Assembly (NCBI GenBank): GCA_019426215.1
Contig: WHWC01000152.1
Coordinates: 1 to 64,000, forward strand
Length of the DNA: 64,000 bases
Direction of reading: 5' to 3'
From: Buddleja alternifolia
Taxonomy: Eukaryota > Streptophyta > Magnoliopsida > Lamiales > Scrophulariaceae
Below the pieces are notes generated by a model that searched no databases, was not told the DNA's origin, and saw only the letters and a program-made list of their open reading frames with translations. The translations under genes and the position numbers were made by a program. Positions 33,696 to 47,007 of this stretch are shown here, one piece after another (within the stretch, counting starts at the first letter, position 1; each line of letters begins with the position of its first letter).

Positions 33696-35237
33696 TGTTA
33701 GGAATTTCATGTTAGAAGTTTTGATGATGACAATTAAGTTTTTGTTAGACCCCAAAAAAGTTGTAAGTTTATTTTCGTAGAAAACTTGTATAGGCTTTGA
33801 AGCGTTAGACTTGTAATAGATTTATTAGGCTTTGTTATCTTACTTTAGAGTGTTAGGCGAAATAGTCTTAGGCTGAGCGTCTGATGATTTCTGAGTGAGT
33901 TTATCAGTGGTAAAGTTCGAAGACTCAAGCGCCTGATCTCAGAAGATAGATACAGTCTCCAAGCGTCCACTTTGGCCAGCTATATCAAGCGTTACCTTAT
34001 GAGACAGAAGTGATTTCACCTGAATTTACTTCTAAGTCCAGAAGGAGTTTAATGCAAATATTCTCAAAGCATTAAATACCAACGGGTATTAATTTCAAAT
34101 GCATTAAATGTTGATAAGAGCATTTAATATGATAAGTAATGTCAGACGTACGGAGAAGCCACCCTATTGGACTGTCAACTATCTCAGACTGCAGCACCAA
34201 CTTTTGTGCAGCAGATTTTCAGGAAAAAGGACAAAAGCTGTTCACTCGCGAAAGTGAGAGACACGCGCCAGTGCATGTGTCAAACGGACACTTTCTCCAA
34301 GAATACCTATAAATAGGACTTCAACAACAAACAAAAAAAGAGCAACAATTTTATCAAAGCCAAATTGCTGTTGCATTAAAATCTCATTCCTTAAATTCTC
34401 AGAAAAGCCAGAAACTTCAAGAAACATCCAAATTGCTTTTCTTATATTCCTGAGACAGTCAACAAATATCTCAAACATTCTTTTTGAAGAAACCAGATTC
34501 CTACTGAGATATTACCAAGTTGTTTGAACTTCATCAAAATGAAACAAACCTTTTAGAAAATCCCATCCAAGCCTCGCGATCTGTGTGAAGTCGAAGTTGG
34601 ATACTTGCATCATTTCTGGGTGAAAGAAGCAAGAGGGTTGAAGTGATTTGAAGCAGAAATCTGTGTGATCAAGGAGCTCAAGTCATCGACATCCATCTCT
34701 CCCTAATTTGTAGAAGATTTTGTGTGATTCTTTGAGAATCATTTTAGTGGATTGCCTCCAAGTGCAAAGGAGAAGAAGGACGTAGTTGGGATTACACCAC
34801 CCAACGAACCTTACAAATATTGTGTTATTTACTTTTCAGTCATTTCATTCATCTATCATATCATTGCATAAGTAAAACACAATCAAAAGCTAAGCACCTA
34901 AGAAACATCTTGTGACGCTAAAACTTTCAAAGAGAAGACTCCAAAATCATTCCGCTGTGCTAACCCTGATTAAAAGAACTGAACGCTTAACCTACAAGGT
35001 CAAAGTATTCAATTCCTGAAGTCTAAGTTAACTTTATAAAACAGTCTTCATTAGACGCTTCACAAAGTCTCAAATATCTTATGTGAACGCTAAGGTGAAG
35101 CGTCACACACTTCAAGCGCCTATCATTTCAAGCGTCCAAATACGTTTAATACGAAATCTTTTTTAAGTCGAAAAAGACTTAAGGGTCTATTCAACCCCCC
35201 CCTTCTAGACCCTTTCGTATGCCACTTGGGACCAACA
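33696..35237 (+). repeat. 3' LTR
   Basis: 1542 bp, TGTTAGG...CCAACA, TATA box at 34308-34316. It is followed by the TTAAC target duplication (35238-35242). Confidence 0.95.
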
Positions 35238-35242
35238 TTAAC
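35238..35242 (+). repeat. Target-site duplication TTAAC (right copy)
   Basis: Matches 21375-21379. The spacer resumes with TAATATGATACTG exactly as in uninterrupted units. Confidence 0.9.
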
Positions 35243-35988
35243 TAATATGATACTGTATACTGTGTTATAAGATACCGTATAATGGTTTATAAGATTGTAA
35301 CTGTATAGTTATAAACACACACAGTATAATGGTTTCTATACTATTGTATAATGGTTTACATACTACTGTATTGAAAATCCCCCAATTGGCCCCTCACGTG
35401 TCCGGCACGTGTGATTTTCCGGCCAAAATGACCCCGGAAATTTTAAAATCGGACTAAATGTGCCAATTTTTGAAACATATAGGGTATTTTTGCTAGGGGC
35501 AATACATAGAGGACCAAAAGTGAAAAGTCAAGAGACATTTTTTACTCAGCCGTCGTGTCCTTTAATGTGGTTATGTTTAATAATAATTATTTGTACCCTA
35601 AAGTTGTTTCCTTATCTCGATGAAAAATCTTTGGCAGATCTTGAAATTTCATATCTTCTATAAAGGTTAATTAAAGTTGTCAATTGAGTTCATCGTTTCA
35701 TTGCATTGTTTTTGTCTTTTATTACTATTCTTTTACCTAATAAGCTAAATATGCCCTTACAAAGAATTAATTAAAGTTAATGTTAATTAAAGGCTAATTT
35801 CAAGATAAAGCTAAATATGCCCTTACAAAGAACAATCTCTTCCTCCACCAAAACCTACAAAGAATTTTCAGAGTATAAAAGGGGATATTTGTGAATATCA
35901 TCTTCCACGAAAAAGGGAAGATATAAACAGAGGAGACAGGGGATCATCTTGCACGAGTAGCAACAGAGGATAGTTCGTATAAACAACC
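35243..35988 (+). repeat. Remainder of the interrupted spacer, promoter region of copy 4
   Basis: Continues the spacer cut at 21379: minisatellite, G-box pair (CACGTGTCCGGCACGTG near 35396-35412), a shortened TTAATTAAAG tract (about 40 bp fewer than in copy 1) and the gene leader, in which CAGGGGATA reads AGGGGATA. No gene. Confidence 0.8.
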
Positions 35989-37591
35989 ATGGAACGAGGT
36001 ACAATTTCTAATAATGGACTTAGTTTCCTTTGTGAGGATATAATTTTTCATGTTATGGGAAGGCTATCAAGGGATGCATGCATTGTGGAGGCAGCCCGAT
36101 TGGGTCTTTTATCAAAATATTTTCAACATTGTTGGTATTCCATCCCTACTCTTTTATTCGATATTAACCGTTTCGAACAAAGGGGTTATCATGGTTTAGA
36201 TTTTATTCATTTTGTTAATCGCACCATACTTGAACATAATGAAAGTGTGGTTGAAACCTTGAGTTTTGAGTTACCAATGGGGGCCGAGGCATTGCATTGG
36301 ATAAGGCAAGAGTGGGTGGCGTTTGGAATAGATCATTCTGTGCGTATACTGAAATTAGTCGGCCAATTGTCCACTTCACTCCCTAACGGCCTGTTTTTTT
36401 CACAAACTCTTGTTCAGTTAAAATTATATCTACCGAACTACATTGTTAGGTGGGAAGATAGATATAATTTACAAAATTTAAAAAGACTCATATTGAAGCA
36501 CATCGTGCTGTTTGATAAAACATTTTCGTCCCGCCTTGGAAAATGTTGTCCCGAGTTGAATGATTTGCAGTTATTCAACTGTGATTTTAGAGGCCTAACA
36601 GAATTTGAGGCATATTTGCCTTCTGTAAAAAAATTCAAGATGGCATTCAATTGGTCCCAAGGAAATGTGAATATAAAGTACACATCCCCAATGTAGATGT
36701 CCTTGTTATATTATTGAAACAAGACGAACAGGGTCCGGGGCATTTACAAGTATTGGGGCCGTTAGCTCGTTCTTTACAATGGATAGTACACCGTCATCGA
36801 CACTACATCGGATCAACTTGCTCGACATACCGACTACTTCGAGAGGTTGTAAAAATGACGAAAGAATTGTTGTCCAGCGAACGAGCACGTGTCCCGGTTG
36901 ATTTTGTTAGGGTATATCTACATATCATTGTTTGAATAAGTGCAAATGCTTTTAAGAAGTTGTTTTGATTTATTTTTTTGAATTGTTTGTTTAGAGGTTG
37001 GCGCATGTGGATTCTCTACATCGCATTATGGCGAGGTACTTTTTTGTTAATATGCACTGCTTAGAGATCAGGTGTTCGAAGCTACTTGACAATCTTGCTG
37101 TCACATTGGTGCTCATCAGTAGATGTACAAACTTGAATGAGCTTAAAGTCGATTTGGTGGTAATATTTTAAGTTTTGTGGTTTGTCGCTTATTAGTTATT
37201 ACATGGTTTATTAAACGCGTTCTTTGTTTGAGTTTCTAAAATAAAATTGTAATTGACTTAACATGTGTAGGGTGCACCATGGGAAAATGCGGGCATTAGT
37301 GTATCCAACTACGTAAAGGACTGGAAGTTGCAAGCAATGGGATTGGAGGCATTGAATGAGGTCACGATCTTCAACTTCTCGGGTTCAGATTGCGAGCTAA
37401 GCTACATTCTGTACGTGTTGTCGCAAGCAACTGAGTTGGGTACACTAAATATCTACTGTGTTAGTCAATTTTTTGATGATCCAATTGTTGTGTATAAGAG
37501 GGCATCAATTAGAGCGTATGAAGCTACCGCGTCAAACAATGTGCAAATTCGTTTCATAAAAGGGGCTTACTCTAGAATAAGAGGAGAATGA
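35989..37591 (+). pseudogene. F-box/LRR/FBD protein, copy 4 (one-base frameshift in exon 1)
   Basis: Exons would be 35989 to about 36911, 36995-37159 and 37271-37591. One A is lost in the run AATATAAAAGTAC (here AATATAAAGTAC, about 36678), so the frame stops at 36694-36696 after 235 residues. The downstream frame, exons 2 and 3 and both splice borders are otherwise open, ending IRGE-stop. Differences from copy 1 include DRYNLQN for DSYDLRN, shared in part with copy 10. A single homopolymer loss is also what a sequence error would look like. Confidence 0.8.
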
Positions 37592-37762
37592 AAATTGAAC
37601 TTTAGCCAAATTAAAATAGGTAACTAACAATGTTATGGAGTTGATTTTTGAATCTTGTGGTTTGGATGATATGTTCTAAATATTACTATTTAATGCTTAG
37701 ATTTAATTTTCGCCATAGAATATAAGTTGATGTAAACAATACTTGATTTTCTTCAAGTTATA

Positions 37763-37810
<48 letters not shown>

Positions 37811-39312
37811 CTATATAGGTGATTATGAAATCTACGAAGTAGAGATATCAATATACATGTTTATGTGTGACAATGGTCTCTATGCATTATGATGAGGCCA
37901 TAGAATTGTTTGAAGTGGTTTATATGAATGAAGAAGTTTGTTAATGATATTCCATTATTAATGGTGATTATGATCTTAATTAATTAATAAAGAATTAATG
38001 GTATTACTTATGATTGTGTTTCTTGAATTTAGTCCAAACAATTAATGTTTAGATCCATTATTGACTAAACAATATATTAGTTCAAATTCCTCGATGCTCA
38101 CAAAGAAAGTGAAGGGGCTACATATTTAATGTGGAAAGGGATTGTAAATCATCATTTACAATCTTTACCATAAACAATTATTTTACATAATCAGTCTCAA
38201 CGTATCATATGATTATAGCCTAATCAAAAATGCTAAAAGAGATTTAAAATAATAATATATATATATATATATATATTGGTTTTACTCCTTAGTGGTACAC
38301 GGCTGTGCACAACCACCTTGTCATAAGTATGCTGAGCACCATCCTCTCGGGCCCAAATTCCATCGTTTTAATAGGCTTTTTCGCGTTTTTATATTTTCAG
38401 TCGTATTTTTATTTCCAAACTTTACCTTGTATGTATTTACTGTATATTTGTTTATTAACTATTGTATAATGGAATAATTAGCAATTGTATTCACTGTATA
38501 ATGACTTATATGATACTGTATATTAACTAATATGATACTGTATACTGTGTTATAAGATACCGTATAATGGTTTATAAGATTGTAACTGTATAGTTATAAA
38601 CACACACTGTATAATGGTTTCTATACTATTGTATAATGGTTTACATACTACTGTATTGAAAATCCCCCAATTGGCCCCTCACGTGACCGGCACGTGTGAT
38701 TTTCCGGCCAAAATGACCCCGGAAATTTTAAAATCGGACTAAATGTGCCAATTTTTGTAACATATAGGGTATTTTTGCTAGGGGCAATACATAGAGGACC
38801 AAAAGTGAAAAGTCAAGAGACATTTTTTACTCAGCCGTCGTGTCCTTTAATGTGGTTATGTTTAATAATAATTATTTATACCCTAAAGTTGTTTCCTTAT
38901 CTCGATGAAAAATCTTGGGCAGATCTTGAAATTTCATATCTTCTATAATGGTTAATTAAAGTTGTCAATTGAGTTCATCGTTTCATTGCATTGTTTTTGT
39001 CTTTTATTACTATTCTTTTACCTAATAAGCTAAATATGCCCTTACAAAGAATTAATTAAAGTTAAAGGTTAATTATTAAAGTTAAAGAATTAATTAAAGT
39101 TAAAGTTAATTAAAGGCTAATTTCAAGATAAAGCTAAATATGCCCTTACAAAGAACAATCTCTTCCTCCACCAAGCCCTACAAAGAATTTTCAGAGTATA
39201 AACAGGAGATATTTGTGAATATCATCTTCCACGAAAAAGGGAAGATATAAACAGAGGAGACAGGGGATCATCTTGCACGAGTAGCAACAGAGGATAGTTC
39301 GTATAAACAACC
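37592..39312 (+). repeat. Spacer between copies 4 and 5 (short form)
   Basis: Carries the 3'-flank segment with a long (AT)n tract (37764-37801) and a second AT tract near 38250-38275. Only one GGGCCCAAATTCC block is present. The first minisatellite and the 29-nt hairpin are missing, which explains the 3.32-kb period here. No gene. Confidence 0.8.
37764..37801. repeat. (AT)n microsatellite
   Basis: About 19 AT units. The homologous tract is shorter after the other copies (for example near 41090, 44937 and 56442) and is cut to a few units at 50599 and 61090. Confidence 0.9.
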
Positions 39313-40917
39313 ATGGAACGAGGTACAATTTCTAATAATGGACTTAGTTTCCTTTGTGAGGATATAATTTTTCATGTTATGGGAAGGTTATCAAGGGATG
39401 CATGCATTGTGGAGGCAGCCCGATTGGGTCTTTTATCAAAATATTTTCAACATTGTTGGTATTCCATCCCTACTCTTTTATTCGATATTAACCGTTTCGA
39501 ACAAAGGAGTTATCATGGTTTAATTTTATTCATTTTGTTAATCGCACTATACTTGAACATAATGAAAGTGTGGTTGAAACCTTGAGTTTTGAGTTACCAA
39601 TGGGGGCCGAGGCATTGCATTGGATAAGGCAAGAGTGGGTGGCGTTTGGAATAGATCATTCTGTGCGTATACTGAAATTAGTCGGCCAATTGTCCACTTC
39701 ACTCCCTAACGGCCTGTTTTTTTCACAAACTCTTGTTCAGTTAAAATTATATCTACCGAACTACATTGTTAGGTGGGAAGATAGTTATGATTTACGAAAT
39801 TTAAAAAGACTCATATTGAAGCACATCGTGCTGTATGATAAAACATTTTCTTCCCGCCTTGGAAAATGTTGTCCCGAGTTGAATGATTTGCAGTTATTCA
39901 ACTGTGATTTTAGAGGACTAACAGAATTTGAGGCATATTTGCCTTCTGTAAAAAAATTCAAGATGGCATTCAATTGGGCCCAAGGAAATGTGAATATAAA
40001 AGTACACTTCCCCAATGTAGATGTCCTTGTTATATTATTGAAACAAGACGATCAGGGTCCGGGGCATTTACAAGTATTGGGGCCGTTAGCTCGTTCTTTA
40101 CAATGGATAGTACACCGTCATCGACACTACATCGGATCAACTTGCTCGACATACCGACTACTTCGAGAGGTTGTAAAAATGACGAAAGAATTGTTGTCCA
40201 GCGAACGAGCACGTGTCCCGGTTGATTTTGTTAGGGTATATCTACATATCATTGTTTGAATAAGTGAAAATGCTTTTAAGAAGTTGTTTTGATTTATTTT
40301 TTTTTGAATTGTTTGTTTAGAGGTTGGCGCATGTGGATTCTCTACATCGCATTATGGCGAGGTACTTTTTTGTTAATATGCACTGCCTAGAGATCAGGTG
40401 TTCGAAGCTGCTTGACAATCTTGGTGTCACATTGGTGCTCATCAGTAGATGTACAAACCTGAATGAGCTTAAAGTCGATTTGGTGGTACTATTTTAAGTT
40501 TTGTGGTTTGTCGCTTATTAGTTATTACATGGTTTATTAAACGCGTTCTTTGTTTGAGTTTCTAAAATAAAATTGTAATTGACTTAACATGTGTAGGGTG
40601 CACCATGGGAAAATGCGGGCATTAGTGTATCCAACTACGTAAAGGACTGGAAGTTGCAAGCAATGGGATTGGAGGCATTGAATGAGGTCACGATCTTCAA
40701 CTTCTCGGGTTCAGATTGCGAGCTAAGCTACATTCTGTACGTTTTGTCGCAAGCAACTGAGTTGGGTACACTAAATATCTACTGTGTTAGTCAATTTTTT
40801 GATGATCCAATTGTTGTGTATAAGAGGGCATCAATTAGAGCGTATGAAGCTACCGCGTCAAACAATGTGCAAATTCGTTTCATAAAAGGAGCTTACCCTA
40901 GAATAAGAGGAGAATGA
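39313..40917 (+). pseudogene. F-box/LRR/FBD protein, copy 5 (one-base frameshift in exon 1)
   Basis: Exons would be 39313 to about 40235, 40321-40485 and 40597-40917. One G is lost in TTTAGATTTTATTC (here TTTAATTTTATTC, about 39523), giving an early stop at 39583-39585 just after the F-box. Everything after the lesion is open, including exon 3 with the IRGE end. The intron-2 donor reads GTACTA rather than GTAATA. Restart at a downstream codon would give only the LRR part. Confidence 0.8.
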
Positions 40918-43159
40918 AAATTGAACTTTAGACAAATTAAAATAGGTAACTAACAATGTTATGGAGTTGATTTTTGAATCTTGTGGTTTGGATGATATGT
41001 TCTCAATATTACTATTTAATGCTTAGATTTAATTTTAGCCATAGAATATAAGTTGATGTGAACAATACTTGATTTTCTTCAAGTTATATGATATATATAT
41101 ATATATATAAAGTCTCTACTATATAGGTGATTATGAAATCTACGAAGTAGAGATATCAATATACATGTTTATGTGTGACAATGGTCTCTATGCATTATGA
41201 TGAGGCCATAGAATTGTTTGAAGTGGTTTATATGAATGAAGAAGTTTGTTAATGATATTCCATTATTATTGGTGATTATGATCTTAATTAATTATAAAAG
41301 AATTAATGGTATTACTTATGATTGTGTTTCTTGAATTTAGTCCAAACAATTAATGTTTAGATCCATTATTGACTAAACAATATATTAGTTGAAATTCCTC
41401 GATGCTCACAAAGAAAGTGAAGGGGCTACATATTTAATGTGGAAAGGGATTGTAAATCATCATTTACAATCTTTACCATAAACAATTATTTTACATAATC
41501 AGTCTCAACATATCATAGGATTATAGCTTAATCAAAAATGCTAAATGAGATTTAAAATAATAATATATGTATATTGGTTTTACTCCTTAGTTGTACACGG
41601 CTGTGCACAACCACCTTATCATAAGTATGCTGAGCACCATCCTCTCGGGCCCAAATTCCATCGTTTTAATAGGTTTTTTCGCGTTTTTATATTTTCAGTC
41701 GTATTTTTATTTCCAAACTTTACCCTGTTTGTATTTACTGTATATTGTGTTATAATATACTGTATAATGGTTTATAAGATTGTAATTGAATGATGTATAA
41801 ACACACACTGTATAATGGGTTGTATGATACTGTATAATATGTTATAACATACTGTGTAATGGTTTGAAAATCACTAATTGTATATCATTAATCGCACACT
41901 GTATATCACCATTGTATTTACTGTATAATGGTTTATAAACTACTGTATAATGGTTTACAACCTACTGTATAATAGTTTAAAAATCACTAATTGTGGTGTC
42001 AGTAAAATACCACACAGTATATCACCACTCATGTACTGTATTTTGCTTTAAAAAAATATATATATATTTTAAATTTACGAAAGGCAAAAACTGTTTTTGG
42101 AATTTGGCCCCAAGCTCAACTTCAATCTCGAAGGAAACGTCGTTTTAAAAACAACTCAGCATACTTAGCATAAGTATGCTGAGCACCATCCTCTCGGGCC
42201 CAAATTCCATCGTTTTAATAGGTTTTTTCTCGTTTTTATATTTTCAGTCGTATTTTTATTTCCAAACTTTACCCTGTTTGTATTTACTGTATATTTGTTT
42301 ATTAACTATTGTATAATGGATTAATTAGCAATTGTATTCACTGTATAATGACTTATATGATACTGTATATTAACTAATATGATACTGTATACTGTGTTAT
42401 AAGATACCGTATAATGGTTTATAAGATTGTAACTGTATAGTTATAAACACACACTGTATAACGGTTTCTATACTATTGTATAATGGTTTACATACTACTG
42501 TATTGAAAATCCCCCAATTGGCCCCTCACGTGACCGGCACGTGTGATTTTCCGGTCAAAATGACCCCGAAAATTTTAAAATCGGACTAAATGTGCCAATT
42601 TTTGAAACATATAGGGTATTTTTGCTAGGAGCAATAAATAGAGGACCAAAAGTGAAAAGTCAAGAGACATTTTTTACTCAGCCGTCGTGTCCTTTAATGT
42701 GGTTATGTTTAATAATAATTATTTATACCCTAAAGTTGTTTCCTTATCTCGATGAAAAATCTTGGGCAGATCTTGAAATTTCATATCTTCTATAAAGGTT
42801 AATTAAAGTTGTCAATTGAGTTCATCGTTTCATTGCATTGTTTTTGTCTTTTATTACTATTCTTTTACCTAATAAGCTAAATATGCCCTTACAAAGAATT
42901 AATTAAAGTTAAAGGTTAATTATTAAAGTTAAAGAATTAATTAAAGTTAAGGTTAATTAAAGGCTAATTTCAAGATAAAGCTAAATATGCCCTTACAAAG
43001 AACAATCTCTTCCTCCACCAAACCTTACAAAGAATTTTCAGAGTATAAACAGGGGATATTTGTGAATATCATCTTCCACGAAAAAGGGAAGATTTAAACA
43101 GAGGAGACAGGGGATCATCTTGCACGAGTAGCAACAGAGGAAAGTTCGTATAAATAACC
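40918..43159 (+). repeat. Spacer between copies 5 and 6 (full form)
   Basis: Full-length spacer of the 3.85-kb period: 3'-flank segment, AT tract, both GGGCCCAAATTCC blocks, hairpin at 42155-42183, both minisatellite blocks and the G-box pair at 42527-42543. No gene. Confidence 0.85.
42527..42543. promoter_or_regulatory. Paired CACGTG motif upstream of copy 6
   Basis: CACGTG-ACCGG-CACGTG about 620 bp before the ATG, same arrangement as upstream of copy 1. Confidence 0.4.
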
Positions 43160-44763
43160 ATGGAACGAGGTACAATTTCTAATAATGGACTTAGTTTCCT
43201 TTGTGAGGATATAATTTTTCATGTTATGGGAAGGTTATCAAGGGATGCATGCATTGTGGAGGCAGCCCGATTGGGTCTTTTATCAAAATATTTTCAACAT
43301 TGTTGGTATTCCATCCCTACTCTTTTATTCGATATTAACCGTTTCGAACAAAGGGGTTATCATGGTTTAGATTTTATTCATTTTGTTAATCACACTATAC
43401 TTGAACATAATGAAAGCGTGGTTGAAACCTTGAGTTTTGAGTTACCAATGGGGGCCGAGGCATTGCATTGGATAAGGCAAGAGTGGGTGGCGTTTGGAAT
43501 AGATCATTCTGTGCGTATACTGAAATTAGTCGGCCAATTGTCCACTTCACTCCCTAACGGCCTGTTTTTTTCACAAACTCTTGTTCAGTTAAAATTATAT
43601 CTACCGAACTACATTGTTAGGTGGGAAGATAGTTATGATTTACGAAATTTAAAAAGACTCATATTGAAGCACATCGTGCTGTATGATAAAACATTTTCTT
43701 CCCGCCTTGGAAAATGTTGTCCCGAGTTGAATGATTTGCAGTTATTCAACTGTGATTTTAGAGGACTAACAGAATTTGAGGCATATTTGCCTTCTGTAAA
43801 AAAATTCAAGATGGCATTCAATTGGGCCCAAGGAAATGTGAATATAAAAGTACACTTCCCCAATGTAGATGTCCTTGTTATATTATTGAAACAAGACGAA
43901 CAGGGTCCGGGGCATTTACAAGTATTGGGGCCGTTAGCTCGTTCTTTACAATGGATAGTACACCGTCATCGACACTACATCGGATCAACTTGCTCGACAT
44001 ACCGACTACTTCGAGAGGTTGTAAAAATGACGAAAGAATTGTTGTCCAGCGAACGAGCACGTGTCCCGGTTGATTTTGTTAGGGTATATCTACATATCAT
44101 TGTTTGAATAAGTGCAAATGCTTTTAAGAAGTTGTTTTGATTTATTTTTTTGAATTGTTTGTTTAGAGGTTGGCGCATGTGGATTCTCTACATCGCATTA
44201 TGGCGAGGTACTTTGTTGTTAATATGCACTGCCTAGAGATCAGGTGTTCGAAGCTGCTTGACAATCTTGCTGTCACATTGGTGCTCATCAGTAGATGTAC
44301 AAACTTGAATGAGCTTAAAGTCGATTTGGTGGTAATATTTTAAGTTTTGTGGTTTGTCGCTTATTAGTTATTACATGGTTTATTAAACGCGTTCTTTGTT
44401 TGAGTTTCTAAAATAAAATTGTAATTGACTTAACATGTGTAGGGTGCACCATGGGAAAATGCGGGCATTAGTGTATCCAACTACGTAAAGGACTGGAAGT
44501 TGCAAGCAATGGGATTGGAGGCAGTGAATGAGGTCACGATCTTTAACTTCTCGGGTTCAGATTGCGAGCTAAGCTACATATTGTACGTTTTGTCGCAAGC
44601 AACTGAGTTGGGTACACTAAATATCTACTGTGTTAGTCAATTTTTTGATGATCCAATTGGTGTGTATAAGAGGGCATCAATTAGAGCGTATGAAGCTACC
44701 GCGTCAAACAATGTGCAAATTCATTTCATAAAAGGGGCTTACCCTAGAATAAGAGGAGAATGA
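43160..44763 (+). CDS. F-box/LRR/FBD protein, copy 6 (intact, ancestral C-terminus)
   Basis: Inferred exons 43160-44083, 44167-44331 and 44443-44763 encode 469 residues. Borders are AGG|GTATAT...TTTAG|AGG and GTG|GTAATA...TGTAG|GGT. Domain order is as in copy 1: F-box-like about 11-57, LRR segments about 115-215 and through exon 2, FBD-like about 385-425. The end is PRIRGE, the form shared with copies 3, 4, 5 and 7 and so probably ancestral. Differences from copy 1 include His for Arg in VNHTIL, Val for Phe in exon 2 (RYFVVN), Glu for Lys in APWEN and His for Arg in VQIHF. TATAAA is at 43044-43049. It is the only fully intact copy in the right-hand part of the array. Confidence 0.85.
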
Positions 44764-47007
44764 AAATTGAACTTTAGACAAATTAAAATAGGTAACTAAC
44801 AATGTAATGGAGTTGATTTTTGAATCTTGTGGTTTGGATGATATGTTCTAAATATTACTATTTAATGCTTAGATTTAATTTTAGCCATAGAATATAAGTT
44901 GATGTAAACAATACTTGATTTTCTTCAAGTTATATGATATATATATATATATATAAAAAGTCTCTACTATATAGGTGATTATGAAATCTACGAAGTAGAG
45001 ATATCAATATACATGTTTATGTGTGACAATGGTCTCTATGCATTATGATGAGGCCATAGAATTGTTTGAAGTGGTTTATATGAATGAAGAAGTTTGTTAA
45101 TGATATTCCATTATTAATGGTGATTATGATCTTAATTAATTAATAAAGAATTAATGGTATTACTTATGATTGTGTTTCTTGAATTTAGTCCAAACAATTA
45201 ATGTTTAGATCCATTATTGACTAAACAATATATTAGTTCAAATTCCTCGATGCTCACAAAGAAAGTGAAGGGGCTACATATTTAATGTGGAAAGGGATTG
45301 TAAATCATCATTTACAATCTTTACCATAAACAATTATTTTACATAATCAGTCTCAACATATCATATGATTATAGCTTAATCAAAAATGCTAAATGAGATT
45401 TAAAATAATAATATATGTATATTGGTTTTACTCCTTAGTTGTACACGGCTGTGCACAACCACCTTATCATAAGTATGCTGAGCACCATCCTCTCGGGCCC
45501 AAATTCCATCGTTTTAATAGGTTTTTTCGCGTTTTTATATTTTCAGTCGTATTTTTATTTCCAAACTTTACCCTGTTTGTATTTATTGTATATTGTGTTA
45601 TAATATACTGTATAATGGTTTATAAGATTGTAATTGAATGATGTATAAACACACACTGTATAATGGGTTGTATGATACTGTACAATATGTTATAACATAC
45701 TGTGTAATGGTTTGAAAATCACTAATTGTATATCATTAATCGCACACTGTATATCACCGTTGTATTTACTGTATAATGGTTTATAAACTACTGTATAATG
45801 GTTTACAACCTACTGTATAATAGTTTAAAAATCACTAATTGTGGTGTCACTAAAATACCACACAGTATATCACCACTCATGTACTGTATTTTGCTTTAAA
45901 AAAAAATATATATACTTTAAATTTACGAAAGGCAAAAACTGTTTTTGGAATTTGGCCCCAAGCTCTACTTCAATCTCGAAGGAAACGTTGTTTTAAAAAC
46001 AACTCAGCATACTTAGCATAAGTATGCTGAGCACCATCCTCTCGGGCCCAAATTCCATCGTTTTAATAGGTTTTTTCGCGTTTTTATATTTTCAGTCGTA
46101 TTTTTATTTCCAAACTTTACCTTGTTCGTATTTACTGTATATTTGTTTATTAACTATTGTATAATGGATTAATTAGCAATTGTATTCACTGTATAATGAC
46201 TTATATGATACTGTATATTAACTAATATGATACTGTATACTGTGTTATAAGATACCGTATAATGGTTTATAAGATTGTAACTGTATAGTTATAAACACAC
46301 ACAGTATAATGGTTTCTATACTATTGTATAATGGTTTACATACTACTGTATTGAAAATCCCCCAATTGGCCCCTCACGTGTCCGGCACGTGTGATTTTCC
46401 GGCCAAAATGACCCCGGAAATTTTAAAATCGGACTAAATGTGCCAATTTTTGAAACATATAGGGTATTTTTGCTAGGGGCAATACATAGAGGACCAAAAG
46501 TGAAAAGTCAAGAGACATTTTTTACTCAGCCGTCGTGTCCTTTAATGTGGTTATGTTTAATAATAATTATTTATACCCTAAAGTTGTTTCCTTATCTCGA
46601 TGAAAAATCTTGGGCAGATCTTGAAATTTCATATCTTCTATAAAGGTTAATTAAAGTTGTCAATTGAGTTCATCGTTTCATTGCATTGTTTTTGTCTTTT
46701 ATTACTATTCTTTTACCTAATAAGCTAAATATGCCCTTACAAAGAATTAATTAAAGTTAAAGGTTAATTATTAAAGTTAAAAAATTAATTAAAGTTAAAG
46801 TTAATTAAAGGCTAATTTCAAGATAATGCTAAATATGCCCTTACAAAGAACAATCTCTTCCTCCACCAAACCCTACAAAGAATTTTCAGAGTATAAATAG
46901 GGGATATTTGTGAATATCATCTTCCACGAAAAAGGGAAGATATAAACAGAGGAGACAGGGGATCATCTTGCTCGAGTAGCAACAGAGGATAGTTCGTATA
47001 AACAACC
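44764..47007 (+). repeat. Spacer between copies 6 and 7 (full form)
   Basis: Nearly the same as the spacer after copy 5. The hairpin is at 46003-46031, and the G-box pair reads CACGTGTCCGGCACGTG (46376-46392), the T variant shared with the spacer before copy 4. No gene. Confidence 0.85.

Larger units (their letters stand above)
21380..35237 (+). mobile_element. Ty1-copia LTR retrotransposon, SIRE/Maximus-like, 13.86 kb, with an extra downstream ORF
   Basis: Complete by structure: LTRs beginning TGTTAGGAA and ending CCAACA, TTAAC target duplication, tRNA-Met primer site, gag, pol in copia order (protease, integrase, RT, RNase H), a further frame of about 4.2 kb, and a polypurine tract. The large size, long LTRs, gag coiled coil and extra ORF in env position fit the SIRE/Maximus lineage. 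By eye the two LTRs differ by about 14 substitutions plus length changes in T and C runs, roughly 1%, so insertion was recent. Every reading frame is nevertheless broken, so this copy would need proteins from elsewhere. It sits in the spacer after F-box copy 3, in the same direction as the genes. Confidence 0.93.
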
